Numbered from the stretch's first letter, positions 28,552 to 36,420 are shown. The stretch: 64,000 nt of DNA from Paenibacillus_F sp047238265 (GCF_047238265.1 NZ_JBDFMM010000001.1:186001-250000), one strand, 5' to 3'. Translations and numbers: made by a program. Notes: generated by a model not told the origin, from the sequence alone.

Positions 28552-28580
28552 TTTACAGGTTGGATATTTGAGCGTAATAT
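28552..28580 (+). promoter_or_regulatory. Sigma-A promoter of the riboswitch-yabE unit
   Basis: -35 TTTACA (28552-28557), a 17-bp spacer and -10 TAATAT (28575-28580) are seen. Transcription would start near 28587, about 25 nt before the aptamer. Confidence 0.6.
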
Positions 28581-28611
28581 ACTTTCATGATAACTTAATA
28601 AACGCCAAGTT

Positions 28612-28790
28612 TTAACGCTGAGTTTCCGTAAAAGGAAAACGGGGGAACCGCTGTCAAGGTCGGCACAGCTTTTGAGCCGATACAACAGGAAACAATTTGG
28701 GGTGAATCTCAATGGCAGGTGCAGGCAGCACCGCCGGCGAGTAGGGCAGCTCCCACGGCCCGAATCCGTCAGCTAACCTCGTAAGCGTAC
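28612..28790 (+). ncRNA. Cyclic-di-AMP riboswitch (ydaO/yuaA class)
   Basis: The aptamer is recognised by its conserved blocks in order: AAAAGGAAAACGGGGGAACC, GGGGTGAATCTC, the AGGGCAGCTCCCACGGCC region, and CCGAATCCGTCAGCTAACC followed by TCGTAAGCG. P1 pairs AACGCT (28614-28619) with AAGCGT (28783-28788). About 50 nt downstream is a Rho-independent terminator, so the layout is that of an OFF switch: c-di-AMP binding favours termination and lowers expression of the cell-wall protein at 29088. This class controls K+ uptake and cell-wall genes in Bacillota. Confidence 0.95.
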
Positions 28791-28841
28791 CGGGAGAGAT
28801 AACCAACTGTCGTGTCATTCTGTTTAGTCGCGCTCACACAC

Positions 28842-28882
28842 AGGCCACCGGGAAGCTTTCTATTTCCGATGGCCTTTTTTGT
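28842..28882 (+). terminator. Riboswitch-controlled intrinsic terminator
   Basis: The stem AGGCCA-CGG / CCG-TGGCCT, with a long loop, is followed by TTTTTT. It is the expression platform of the c-di-AMP riboswitch. An antiterminator pairing with the aptamer 3' strand is expected but I could not define it by eye. Confidence 0.85.
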
Positions 28883-29087
28883 TCCATATCGGACGGGTAT
28901 TCGACCCGCATACAGGTAAACATCAAGCGGAGGTGATGCAGACCCCGTAAAGACTGAGAGCAACCGGTCAGCCGGCGGGAAAGAAGCCAATTGCAAGGGT
29001 TCCGTTAGGAACCGCCAAATAAACCTAAGTCGCGTCCAAATCATCATGCGTATCACAGAGGCGAGGCTTTGAAGGAGGACCGAAGAA
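28883..29087 (+). other. Long untranslated leader between the riboswitch terminator and yabE
   Basis: About 205 nt hold no supported gene. There is one small hairpin (CGGGT/ACCCG at about 28899-28914). GGAGGTGAT near 28930 lacks a usable start codon at proper distance. The true ribosome site is GAAGGAGG at 29071-29078. Confidence 0.5.
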
Positions 29088-30209
29088 GTGGGCAATATCT
29101 CGCAACCAGAGACCCATGTTAAGCGATCATCCAGCATGTCCTTCGCATTGCGATGGAAGCATGAAAACTTGCGTATGATCATCCTTGCAGCTATCATTTC
29201 ATTCGCTTTGACTTTCATGTTTTTGGTGTTGTTATACGGTACGGCTGGTAAGAGCGTATCATTGGTGGTAAACGGACGAGAAACCGTTGTGGAAACAAGA
29301 CAATGGGTCCTGCAGCGCCTACTGGATGAACAAGCCATTACAATCGGTGAGCACGATCAGGTATCTATGCCGCTGGACGGCAAGATTCAAGACGGTCAGA
29401 AGATTGTCATCGATCATGCATCACCCGTGCAGCTAACTGCCGACGGGCAGACACAAACGGTGCACACCACTGCGAAAACGGTAGATAGAGTTCTGCAAGA
29501 TTTAAATATTTCGCTGGGTGAGCACGACAAAGTGACTCCGGCCAAAGACACGGTGCTTTCAGCCAATGCGGCTATCGAAGTTGTCCGGGTGAAGAAAGAA
29601 ACGGAAGAAATTTCGGAGCCGATCGCTTTCAGTGTGGTCAAGAAATCCGATGAAGATCTGCTGAAAGGCAAGGAGCAGGTCGTACAGGAGGGCCAGGAAG
29701 GCGTATTGGTCAAAAAGAAAGAGAAGATTTTCGAAAACGGAAAACTCGTATCCGAGCAGGTTATCGATCAAGCAGTCAAAAACGCCAGTGTGGATAAGAT
29801 TGTGGCTGTAGGCACAAAAAATCCGGTCGTTACGGTGGCAGCCGCATCCGAACCGGTTAAGCCTAAGCAGGTAACTAAAGCAGGTACCAACATAGACGCG
29901 AAGAAAATATTAAAGAACGTTACCTTGACCGCTTACTCTTCCCAAGAGCCGGGCGTCGGTAACCGGACGGCCAGCGGAACCAAACCCGTACAGGGCCAAA
30001 CGATTGCCGTGGATCCATCCGTCGTGCCGTTAGGCTGGTGGGTGTACATTGAAGGAATCGGATACCGCCGTGCGGAAGATACGGGCGGTGCCATTAAAAA
30101 CCAGAAAATGGACGTTTATTTCGACAGCATGAGTTATGCGAAGACTTTCGGTGTGAAACGGGGATATACCGTTTATGTCATCGGCCCGAATAAACCGACA
30201 CAAGATTAG
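29088..30209 (+). CDS. yabE: YabE-type cell-wall protein (DUF348, G5 and 3D domains)
   Basis: This encodes 373 residues from GTG 29088, nine bases after GAAGGAGG. An N-terminal membrane anchor (about 28-50, MIILAAIISFALTFMFLVLL) is followed by two DUF348 repeats (SLVVNGRETVVETRQWVLQR; QLTADGQTQTVHTTAKTVDR). Next is a G5-like region (KEQVVQEGQEGVLVKKKEKI) and a C-terminal 3D domain with the three Asp (VDPS, EDTGGAIK, MDVYF). This is the Rpf/Sps-like architecture of B. subtilis YabE and YocH, thought to cleave or remodel peptidoglycan. It lies under a c-di-AMP riboswitch, linking wall turnover to osmotic signalling. rnmV follows. Confidence 0.92.
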   Translation: MGNISQPETHVKRSSSMSFALRWKHENLRMIILAAIISFALTFMFLVLLYGTAGKSVSLVVNGRETVVETRQWVLQRLLDEQAITIGEHDQVSMPLDGKIQDGQKIVIDHASPVQLTADGQTQTVHTTAKTVDRVLQDLNISLGEHDKVTPAKDTVLSANAAIEVVRVKKETEEISEPIAFSVVKKSDEDLLKGKEQVVQEGQEGVLVKKKEKIFENGKLVSEQVIDQAVKNASVDKIVAVGTKNPVVTVAAASEPVKPKQVTKAGTNIDAKKILKNVTLTAYSSQEPGVGNRTASGTKPVQGQTIAVDPSVVPLGWWVYIEGIGYRRAEDTGGAIKNQKMDVYFDSMSYAKTFGVKRGYTVYVIGPNKPTQD

Positions 30210-30261
30210 GATAACATGTTACCTGTAACGAAGATTTACAAACCGGTAACAAACCGTATGC

Positions 30262-30290
30262 AAAAAGAAGAGGGATGCCCTCTTCTTTTT
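30262..30290 (+). terminator. Perfect-stem terminator between yabE and rnmV
   Basis: AAAAAGAAGAGGG, loop ATG and CCCTCTTCTTTTT form a 13-bp perfect stem ending in T. It lies only 25 bp before rnmV, so it may partly uncouple rnmV from the riboswitch-controlled transcript. Confidence 0.85.
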
Positions 30291-30314
30291 GTGCGCTTAA
30301 GAGAGGATAAGAAC

Positions 30315-30860
30315 ATGATCAAAGAAATCATTGTTGTCGAAGGAAAAGACGATACAACCGCCATCAAGCGGGCGGTCGAAGCGGATACGATCGAAACCGG
30401 GGGATCGGCAATCAACCGGGCGATTCTGGATCGTATCCGGCTGGCCCAGGAACGAAGAGGGGTAATTGTCTTTACGGATCCGGACCATGCGGGCGAACGC
30501 ATCCGTAAAATCATTTCGGGCAAGGTTCCCGGCTGCAAGCACGCTTTTCTCCCCCAGGAACTTGCGGAGAAGCGCGGCGACATCGGAGTGGAGAACGCGA
30601 CGCCTGAGGCCATAAGATCGGCCCTGGCCAACGTGAAGACTGAGTATGAAGGCGCCGTATCATTGTTAACCTGGGAAGATTTGATTGCGGCGGGCCTTAT
30701 TGTTCACCCCGATGCCGCGGCCAGAAGGCTCGAAGTAGGAAAAAAGCTCGGAATCGGGTATTGTAATGGTAAGCAGTTTTACAAGCGCTGCGCCGCTTTT
30801 CAAATTTCCCGGGAAGAGTTCGAGGCTGCCGTTGAGCAGCTGGACCGTCCGGAGCAATAA
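30315..30860 (+). CDS. rnmV: Ribonuclease M5
   Basis: This encodes 181 residues from ATG 30315, with GAGAGGATAA upstream; in-frame starts further upstream lie inside the terminator. RNase M5 matures the 5S rRNA precursor by cutting both strands of its terminal stem. The TOPRIM domain is clear: IIVVEGKDDTTAIKRA (catalytic Glu), GVIVFTDPDHAGERIRK (DxD-type metal site) and IGVENATPEAIRSAL. It precedes rsmA, as in Bacillus. Confidence 0.95.
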   Translation: MIKEIIVVEGKDDTTAIKRAVEADTIETGGSAINRAILDRIRLAQERRGVIVFTDPDHAGERIRKIISGKVPGCKHAFLPQELAEKRGDIGVENATPEAIRSALANVKTEYEGAVSLLTWEDLIAAGLIVHPDAAARRLEVGKKLGIGYCNGKQFYKRCAAFQISREEFEAAVEQLDRPEQ

Positions 30861-30908
30861 TTTACGCAGAGGCGGCTTCCGTCAGGAACGGAAGCTTGGA
30901 GGATGACT

Positions 30909-31829
30909 ATGAACTCAAATGGACAAGGCGGCGGCCCGTTCTTTGCTTCTGAAGATGTGGCAACGCCCAAACGCACCAAAGATATTCTAAACCGGCACAA
31001 TCTCGTGCTCAAAAAAAGTCTGGGACAGAACTTTCTCACGGACGGGAATGTCCTGCGCAACATCATTTCCGCGGCTGAGCTCTCTCCCGAGAAGGGAGCG
31101 CTGGAGATCGGGCCCGGCATCGGCGCGTTAACCCAGCAGCTGGCGAAGGAAGCCGGGCGTGTCGTCGCGGTGGAGATCGATCAGCGTCTGCTCCCCATCC
31201 TGCGGGAGACGCTGTCGCCCTATCCGTCGGCCGAGGTCGTTCACGGCGACGTATTGAAGCTCGATCTGAGACAGCTGATCGAGGAGAAATTCTCCGGCTT
31301 GTCCGGAATCAGCGTCGTCGCCAACCTTCCTTATTACATCACGACGCCGATCATCATGAAGCTGCTCGAAGAGAAGCTTCCGCTCGAAAACATCGTCGTG
31401 ATGATCCAGAAGGAAGTGGCGGACCGGATGGCGGCCAAGCCGGGCGGCAAGGAGTACGGCAGCCTCAGCATCGCCGTACAATTCTACTGCGAAGCGGAAC
31501 TGGTCACGATCGTTCCGCGCACCGTTTTCGTGCCGCAGCCGAACGTAGACTCGGCTGTGATCCGCCTGCGTCTGCGCAAAGGACCCCCCGTCGAAGTGGC
31601 GGACGAAGACTTCTTCTTCGAGGTGGTACAAGCCAGCTTTGCGCAGCGGCGCAAAACGATCTATAACAACCTCGGAGCCCGGTTCTTCTCCAAAGAGAAC
31701 AAGCGCGATTTGGAGGCTCTTCTGCTGGAGGCGGGCATCGAGCCCAGCCGCCGCGGCGAAACGCTCAGCATGGAAGAATACGGCCGCGTGACGGAAGCTC
31801 TGCGGAACTGCCCCACCTGCAGCAAATAG
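30909..31829 (+). CDS. rsmA: 16S rRNA dimethyladenosine transferase RsmA (KsgA)
   Basis: ATG 30909 lies six bases after GGAGG and gives 306 residues; the ATG at 30903 directly abuts the ribosome site. RsmA dimethylates A1518 and A1519 of 16S rRNA. Motifs are SLGQNFLTDGNVLRNII, the SAM loop LEIGPGIGALTQQL, VEIDQRLLPIL, HGDVLKLDL and the catalytic NLPYYITTPIIMKLLEE. It lies directly behind rnmV, 48 bp apart, and is probably co-transcribed. Confidence 0.96.
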   Translation: MNSNGQGGGPFFASEDVATPKRTKDILNRHNLVLKKSLGQNFLTDGNVLRNIISAAELSPEKGALEIGPGIGALTQQLAKEAGRVVAVEIDQRLLPILRETLSPYPSAEVVHGDVLKLDLRQLIEEKFSGLSGISVVANLPYYITTPIIMKLLEEKLPLENIVVMIQKEVADRMAAKPGGKEYGSLSIAVQFYCEAELVTIVPRTVFVPQPNVDSAVIRLRLRKGPPVEVADEDFFFEVVQASFAQRRKTIYNNLGARFFSKENKRDLEALLLEAGIEPSRRGETLSMEEYGRVTEALRNCPTCSK

Positions 31830-31842
31830 AAGCGGGCTAATC

Positions 31843-31870
31843 ACCAATTGCCCACCCCTGCCATACGATA
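31843..31870 (+). promoter_or_regulatory. Sigma-K-type promoter of yabG
   Basis: AC (31843-31844), a 17-bp spacer and CATACGATA (31862-31870) match the sigma-K form AC...CATAnnnTA. yabG is a known mother-cell sigma-K gene. The ribosome site follows within 15 bp, so the leader would be very short. Confidence 0.5.
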
Positions 31871-31891
31871 GGCTTAGGAGGGGATGGCTTC

Positions 31892-32770
31892 ATGAGGCAA
31901 GGCGATCTGGCGACCCGCAAATCCTACGGCAACGATATCATTTTTCGAATCCAGGAGATCGATACGACAAGGGCGATTCTTCGGGGCGTCGATTTTCGCC
32001 TGCTGGCGGACGCTCCCATTGCCGATTTATCCCGCGTAACGGCCGTCCGCGATTCGGACTTTCCGAGAGTAAATCTGCCCAGGGTAGGCGAGACAATCCG
32101 CAGCATCCGCCAGTTTCGTCAGGAGCTGTACCGGCTCAACGATAATCTGGTGCGTAATAAGCTGCCCGAGAATACGCAATATTTCGAGATGCCGGGTAAA
32201 ATCCTGCATCTGGACGGCGACCCGAACTATCTGCGCAAAAGCATGAATTTGTACGGGGAGCTCCGCATTCCTGCGGAGGGCTTCTATGTGAGCGAATCTC
32301 AGATGGCTGTCACCCTGCAGCGGCTTCTGCCGCAGGTGAAGCCCGACATCGTCGTTGTCACGGGACATGACGGCCTGCTGAAAAACAGAAAGAAGCTGGA
32401 CGTACACCAGCTCGACAGCTATAAAAACTCGCTTCACTTCGTCAGAGCCGTCCAGGTCGCGCGGCAGTACCAGAGCAACCGGGACGCCCTGACGATCGTA
32501 GCGGGTGCCTGCCAGTCCCACTTTGAGGCGCTGCTGCAGGCGGGAGCGAATTTCGCAAGCTCCCCCGCCCGTGTGCTCATACATGCGCTGGACCCTCTGT
32601 GCATAGCCGCCAAAGCGTCCTACACATCGATTCGCGACACGGTATCCATGGCAGACCTGGCCGGAGTTACGGTGACGGGCCTTGACGGAGTCGGCGGCAT
32701 TGAAACGAGAGGCAGTTACCGGATGGGAGTGCCCCGGCTCGTGAATCTGACTGCGGAAGCCACTGTTTAA
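31892..32770 (+). CDS. yabG: YabG sporulation protease (peptidase U57)
   Basis: This encodes 292 residues from ATG 31892, preceded by TAGGAGGGGA. The family pattern includes MRQGDLATRKSYGNDIIFRI, KILHLDGDPNYLRKSM, DIVVVTGHDGLL, AGACQSHFEALLQAGANFASSP and TVSMADLAGVTVTGLDGVGG. YabG is made in the mother cell and processes coat proteins such as SpoIVA, SafA and YrbA before transglutaminase cross-linking. It lies between rsmA and veg, as in B. subtilis. Confidence 0.95.
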   Translation: MRQGDLATRKSYGNDIIFRIQEIDTTRAILRGVDFRLLADAPIADLSRVTAVRDSDFPRVNLPRVGETIRSIRQFRQELYRLNDNLVRNKLPENTQYFEMPGKILHLDGDPNYLRKSMNLYGELRIPAEGFYVSESQMAVTLQRLLPQVKPDIVVVTGHDGLLKNRKKLDVHQLDSYKNSLHFVRAVQVARQYQSNRDALTIVAGACQSHFEALLQAGANFASSPARVLIHALDPLCIAAKASYTSIRDTVSMADLAGVTVTGLDGVGGIETRGSYRMGVPRLVNLTAEATV

Positions 32771-32871
32771 GCTCCTGACGGGGTGCCTGGCGAGGCGATA
32801 AGAGGAAGCGCTGCTTGCAAGTTTGGGAATAAAGGGTGCGGCTTCAGCAGCACCTGCCCGGCGTTTAAAAT

Positions 32872-32920
32872 AAGCGTACAGAACCATGTATCTTGGATAC
32901 AAGGGACTGTACGCTTTTTT
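32872..32920 (+). terminator. Terminator between yabG and veg
   Basis: AAGCGTACAG pairs with CTGTACGCTT around an inner GTATC/GATAC hairpin and is followed by TTTTTT. The rest of 32771-33056 holds no supported gene; a 70-codon open frame at 32783 has no ribosome site and is not accepted. Confidence 0.85.
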
Positions 32921-33056
32921 TATGTGGATGAGTTCATCAGCGGAAGTGTGGCTTCTTGGGGCTGTCAGAGCTTCGTAAAAGGCAGCGATGCATAATTCTT
33001 CAGGTTTTGACAAAAGCTACGCTTAGGTAAAGATTTAAAAATAGGATTTTATACCG

Positions 33057-33126
33057 TTGACAACGTATTTGTCCGGCTGATATAATATTTAGCTTGTTTG
33101 ACAAACACACTGTTTTAAGGTATAAT
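33057..33126 (+). promoter_or_regulatory. Two tandem sigma-A promoters of veg with perfect hexamers
   Basis: P1 is TTGACA (33057-33062), an 18-bp spacer and TATAAT (33081-33086). P2 is TTGACA (33098-33103), a 17-bp spacer and TATAAT (33121-33126). All four hexamers are exact consensus. veg is one of the strongest vegetative promoters known in B. subtilis. Confidence 0.92.
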
Positions 33127-33153
33127 AAACAGAGAAAGAGGTGGTAGATCACA

Positions 33154-33435
33154 ATGGCTAAAAATGCGCTGTTGGAAATCAAACGCAGTCTTGAGCCTCA
33201 TGTTGGACAGAAAATCATGTTGAAAGCAAATGGCGGCCGTCGGAAAACCATTGAGCGTTTCGGTGTTTTGGAAGAAACCTACCCTTCTGTTTTTATCGTA
33301 AAGCTAGACCAGGAACAACAAACATTTAAGCGGGTCTCGTACAGCTACGCGGATATTTTGACCGAATCCGTTGAAGTTACGGTTTGTGACGATGACGCAG
33401 CAGAAGAACTCCGCATCACGTATATACAGCATTAA
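33154..33435 (+). CDS. veg: Veg protein
   Basis: This encodes 93 residues. AGAGGTGGT precedes ATG 33154. The family pattern is MAKNALLEIKRSLEPHVGQK, MLKANGGRRKTIERFGVLEE and SVFIVKLDQEQQTFKRVSYS, an SH3-like small beta-barrel fold. In B. subtilis Veg stimulates biofilm matrix genes, probably by acting on SinR, and affects germination. It stands alone between terminators, under two perfect promoters. Confidence 0.95.
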   Translation: MAKNALLEIKRSLEPHVGQKIMLKANGGRRKTIERFGVLEETYPSVFIVKLDQEQQTFKRVSYSYADILTESVEVTVCDDDAAEELRITYIQH

Positions 33436-33440
33436 GACCA

Positions 33441-33469
33441 GCGGCACTCCTTTGGGAGCTGCCGTTTTT
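33441..33469 (+). terminator. Terminator after veg
   Basis: GCGGCA-CTCC, loop TTTG and GGAG-CTGCCG are followed by TTTTTG. Confidence 0.8.
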
Positions 33470-33539
33470 GCTTTTCCGGGAGCTTTTGAGCAGCGGAAGG
33501 GGACAAGCGGCGCTTTCCTGTCCGTATTCAGGTCCGCAT

Positions 33540-33569
33540 GAATGACATTCCGGTTCCCGACGCATACTA
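33540..33569 (+). promoter_or_regulatory. Sigma-G promoter of sspF
   Basis: GAATG (33540-33544), an 18-bp spacer and CATACTA (33563-33569) match the sigma-G form GnATR-N18-CATnnTA. It lies about 45 bp before the sspF start codon. Confidence 0.65.
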
Positions 33570-33613
33570 ATGGTGCAACCCTACCGCAACCGCACCCTAA
33601 AGGAGGAACTAAG

Positions 33614-33793
33614 ATGAGCAGAAGAAGAAGAGGCGTCATGTCCGATGAGTTTAAATATGAGCTCGCAAAGGACCTTGGTTTCTATGAGACCGTCGAGCGT
33701 GAAGGCTGGGGCGGGATACGGAGTAAAGATGCGGGGAATATGGTGAAAAGAGCTCTCCAGATCGCCGAGCAGGCTGCAAAACGCCGTCCATAA
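33614..33793 (+). CDS. sspF: Small acid-soluble spore protein, alpha/beta type (SspF)
   Basis: This encodes 59 residues. AAAGGAGGAAC precedes ATG 33614; an in-frame start at 33542 overlaps the promoter. The SASP signature is FKYELAKDLGFYETVEREG, with the GPR protease site around E-REGWGG, then IRSKDAGNMVKRALQIAE. These proteins coat spore DNA and protect it from UV damage. It lies between veg and ispE, as in B. subtilis, and has its own sigma-G promoter. Confidence 0.93.
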   Translation: MSRRRRGVMSDEFKYELAKDLGFYETVEREGWGGIRSKDAGNMVKRALQIAEQAAKRRP

Positions 33794-34120
33794 GACACGG
33801 ATGTCAGCATGGAGCGTTAAAGTCGGGAAGAAGCGAAAATAGGGCTTTTATCTTGTAGGGAACTACTTTATTGCCGTTCTTTCCGTTCAACCGCGTTATA
33901 CGAAAATGGCCGGTGCGGAATGTTCCTGCTGCCTTAAAATTCGTAGGTGCGCGGCTGTATGTTTAATGTGGGATACAATTGTTAATAAATAAGTGAACAA
34001 ATGGGAAATGCCCGGCCCGCCTGTATTTGACCTGTGCCGGAAGCTTTAGCTTTTCTTAGAGGCATTTGCTATAATATGTGAAGCTATTATCGGCAAAGCG
34101 CCCAAAAGAAGGTGACCGTT
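33794..34120 (+). promoter_or_regulatory. sspF-ispE intergenic region with extended -10 promoter
   Basis: There is no supported gene in this 327-bp gap. A TGC-TATAAT extended -10 lies at 34067-34075; no good -35 is found at the standard distance, which is common for extended -10 promoters. I see no convincing sspF terminator. Confidence 0.45.
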
Positions 34121-34975
34121 GTGAAAATATACGAAAGAGCTTCGGCCAAAATCAACCTGTCCCTGGACGTGTTACGGAAACGGGAAGACGGCTACCACGA
34201 AGTGGAAATGGTTATGACGATGGTCGACCTGGCCGACCGAATCGAAATGCAGGAACTTCCTCGGGATACGATCATCATTTCGAGTCAGGCCGGCTACATC
34301 CCGCTTGATGAGAAGAACCTCGCCTTCCAGGCCGCGAGGCTCATAAAAGATCGGTATGACGTCCGCAAGGGCGTCTATATACATTTGGACAAAAAAATTC
34401 CGGTGGCCGCCGGGCTCGCCGGAGGAAGCAGTGACGCGGCGGCTACGCTGCGCGGGCTGAACCGTCTGTGGGGACTCGGCATCCCCACGGAGGAACTGCA
34501 GAAGCTGGGCGGCGAGCTGGGCTCGGACGTACCCTTCTGCGTGACGGGGGGGACCGCGCTGGCAACAGGCCGCGGAGAGATCTTGCACCCGGTGGACAAC
34601 CCTCTTCAGTGCTGGGTTATTCTCGCCAAACCGCCCATCAACGTGTCGACCTCCGAGGTTTACGGGAAACTGAATGCCGCGGGTATCAACCATCATCCTG
34701 ACACCAGGCAGGTTTTGGAGGCCATCCGGCATAAACGTTTCGACGAGCTGTGCGAAAGCCTTGGCAACGTGCTCGAAGAGGTGACACTCCAGCTTTATCC
34801 TCAAGTCCGGCAGATGAAAGAAGTGATGATGAGGCTCGGAGCTGACGGCGTGCTCATGTCCGGAAGCGGCCCGACCGTGTTCGGGCTCGTCTCGAAGGAA
34901 GCCAAAGTGGCCCGGATCTATAACGGGCTGAGAGGATTCTGCAAGGACGTATACGCTGTACGGATGCTTCCGTAA
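34121..34975 (+). CDS. ispE: 4-diphosphocytidyl-2-C-methyl-D-erythritol kinase
   Basis: GTG 34121 is chosen because AAGGTGA lies five bases upstream; an in-frame GTG at 34112 falls inside it. The product is 284 residues. IspE phosphorylates CDP-methylerythritol in the MEP isoprenoid pathway. It is a GHMP kinase with RASAKINLSLDVLRKREDGY, the ATP loop PVAAGLAGGSSDAAATLRGL and the C-terminal LMSGSGPTVFGLV. It is very similar to B. subtilis IspE, and the sspF-ispE-purR order is conserved. Confidence 0.96.
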   Translation: MKIYERASAKINLSLDVLRKREDGYHEVEMVMTMVDLADRIEMQELPRDTIIISSQAGYIPLDEKNLAFQAARLIKDRYDVRKGVYIHLDKKIPVAAGLAGGSSDAAATLRGLNRLWGLGIPTEELQKLGGELGSDVPFCVTGGTALATGRGEILHPVDNPLQCWVILAKPPINVSTSEVYGKLNAAGINHHPDTRQVLEAIRHKRFDELCESLGNVLEEVTLQLYPQVRQMKEVMMRLGADGVLMSGSGPTVFGLVSKEAKVARIYNGLRGFCKDVYAVRMLP

Positions 34976-35004
34976 GGCAGCGGGCATTCGAGATCCGCTG
35001 CGAT

Positions 35005-35029
35005 AGCTCCCGGTGAGGAGCTTTTTTTC
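35005..35029 (+). terminator. Terminator after ispE
   Basis: AGCTCC, loop CGGTGA and GGAGCT are followed by TTTTTT. Confidence 0.85.
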
Positions 35030-35080
35030 TGTCCCGACGGGGACGGTCGTGTCCCGAATGTGATGTTTTCCTTGTATAGG

Positions 35081-35131
35081 TTGTACAAAGACGGACAAAA
35101 ATGGTATATTCTCTTTATAATATTCGGTTTT
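35081..35131 (+). promoter_or_regulatory. purR promoter with a PurBox-like site
   Basis: -35 TTGTAC (35081-35086), an 18-bp spacer and -10 TATATT (35105-35110) are seen. A minus-strand AAAACCGAATATT (35119-35131) differs by one base from the PurBox form AWWWCCGAACWWT. Autoregulation by PurR is plausible, but a second correctly spaced box was not found. Confidence 0.45.
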
Positions 35132-35146
35132 TATTAGGGGTGCGTC

Positions 35147-35971
35147 ATGAAAAAATTGAAGCGAAGCGCTCGGTTGGTTGAGATGACGCAGTATTTGTTG
35201 TTTCGGCCGCATACGCTCATACCGCTGACTACATTCGCGGAACGTTACAGTTCGGCCAAATCTTCGATCAGTGAAGATCTGGCGATTATTAAAGAGGTAT
35301 TCGAGGACGAAGGACTCGGAGAACTCCATACACTTGCCGGTGCTGCCGGAGGCGTGAAATTCATTCCGAAGGTTGCCAAGGAAGCGTCGCTTTCATTCGT
35401 GCAGGATTTGTGCAATCAGTTTGAGCAGCCGGAACGCGTGCTGCCGGGCGGATTTTTGTATATGGCCGATATTATGGGGCGGCCTCAAGTATTGAACGAA
35501 ATCGGCAAAACGTTCGCTACCGCTTTCGCGGGCAGAGAACTGGACGTCGTGATGACGGTAGAGACCAAAGGCATTCCGCTTGCTTACGCGACGGCTTCCT
35601 TTATGAACCTGCCCGTCGTGACGGTTCGCCGCGACAGCAACGCCACGGAAGGGTCCGCCGTAAGCATCAATTATGTTTCGGGATCCAGCAAACGCATACA
35701 AACCATGTCCCTGGCCAGACGGACGCTCCAGGAAGGAGCGCGGGTCTTGATCATAGACGATTTCAAAAGAGCGGGCGGCACCATTCAGGGAATGGTGGAC
35801 CTGCTGGGCGAATTCAAAGCGACGGTCGGCGGTGTCGGCGTGTTCATCGAATCGAACGAGGTCGAGGAAGAGCTGGTGAAGGATTACATCTCTCTGGCCA
35901 AGCTGACCGGCGTCGATTCCAAAACGAAACAAGTAACCGTCGTTCCTGGAAATTATTTCGATTCCGAATAA
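35147..35971 (+). CDS. purR: Purine operon repressor PurR
   Basis: This encodes 274 residues from ATG 35147, after AGGGGTG. It has an N-terminal winged helix (SARLVEMTQYLLFRPHTLIPL, AERYSSAKSSISEDLAIIKE) and a C-terminal phosphoribosyltransferase-like effector domain with the PRPP loop VLIIDDFKRAGGT near residue 200. PurR represses purine biosynthesis and is released by PRPP. ridA follows 16 bp downstream, as in B. subtilis purR-yabJ. Confidence 0.96.
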   Translation: MKKLKRSARLVEMTQYLLFRPHTLIPLTTFAERYSSAKSSISEDLAIIKEVFEDEGLGELHTLAGAAGGVKFIPKVAKEASLSFVQDLCNQFEQPERVLPGGFLYMADIMGRPQVLNEIGKTFATAFAGRELDVVMTVETKGIPLAYATASFMNLPVVTVRRDSNATEGSAVSINYVSGSSKRIQTMSLARRTLQEGARVLIIDDFKRAGGTIQGMVDLLGEFKATVGGVGVFIESNEVEEELVKDYISLAKLTGVDSKTKQVTVVPGNYFDSE

Positions 35972-35987
35972 AGGAGAGTTTAAAGTT

Positions 35988-36374
35988 ATGCGTATCCTTT
36001 CAACGAATGAAGCACCGGCCGCTATCGGCCCGTATTCCCAGGCGGTACAGGTGGGCAATCTCGTTTTCACATCGGGGCAAATTCCGTTAAATGCCGAAGG
36101 CCAGCTCGTGGAGGGCGGCGTTACGGAGCAGACGCATCAGGTGTTCCGGAACCTTCAAGCGGTACTTAAAGAAGCGGGGGCGACTCTCCAGAACGTGGTC
36201 AAAGCGACCGTCTTTATTAAAGATATGAACCAGTTCGGAGCCATTAACGAAGTGTACGCTTCCTACTTCGGCGAACATAAGCCGGCGCGCTCTACCGTAG
36301 AAGTGGCAAGGCTTCCGAAAGATGTGCTTGTCGAAATCGAACTGATTGCGGCGATAGCTGTCGAAAACGTTTAA
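35988..36374 (+). CDS. ridA: RidA family enamine/imine deaminase (YabJ)
   Basis: This encodes 128 residues. AAAGGAGAG precedes ATG 35988. It is a typical RidA trimer subunit: NEAPAAIGPYSQAVQVGN, FTSGQIPLN, NLQAVLKEAGATLQNVVK, and the active-site Arg in PARSTVEVARLPKDVLVEIE. RidA hydrolyses reactive 2-aminoacrylate and related imines. It is co-transcribed with purR. Confidence 0.96.
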   Translation: MRILSTNEAPAAIGPYSQAVQVGNLVFTSGQIPLNAEGQLVEGGVTEQTHQVFRNLQAVLKEAGATLQNVVKATVFIKDMNQFGAINEVYASYFGEHKPARSTVEVARLPKDVLVEIELIAAIAVENV

Positions 36375-36420
36375 GAGCACATTTAATTTCAGGAAAATCT
36401 AAATTTTTCCTCTTTATCCA

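Noticed and set aside
32783..32995. 70-codon open frame after yabG
   Set aside because: It spans the yabG terminator hairpin and has no ribosome site.
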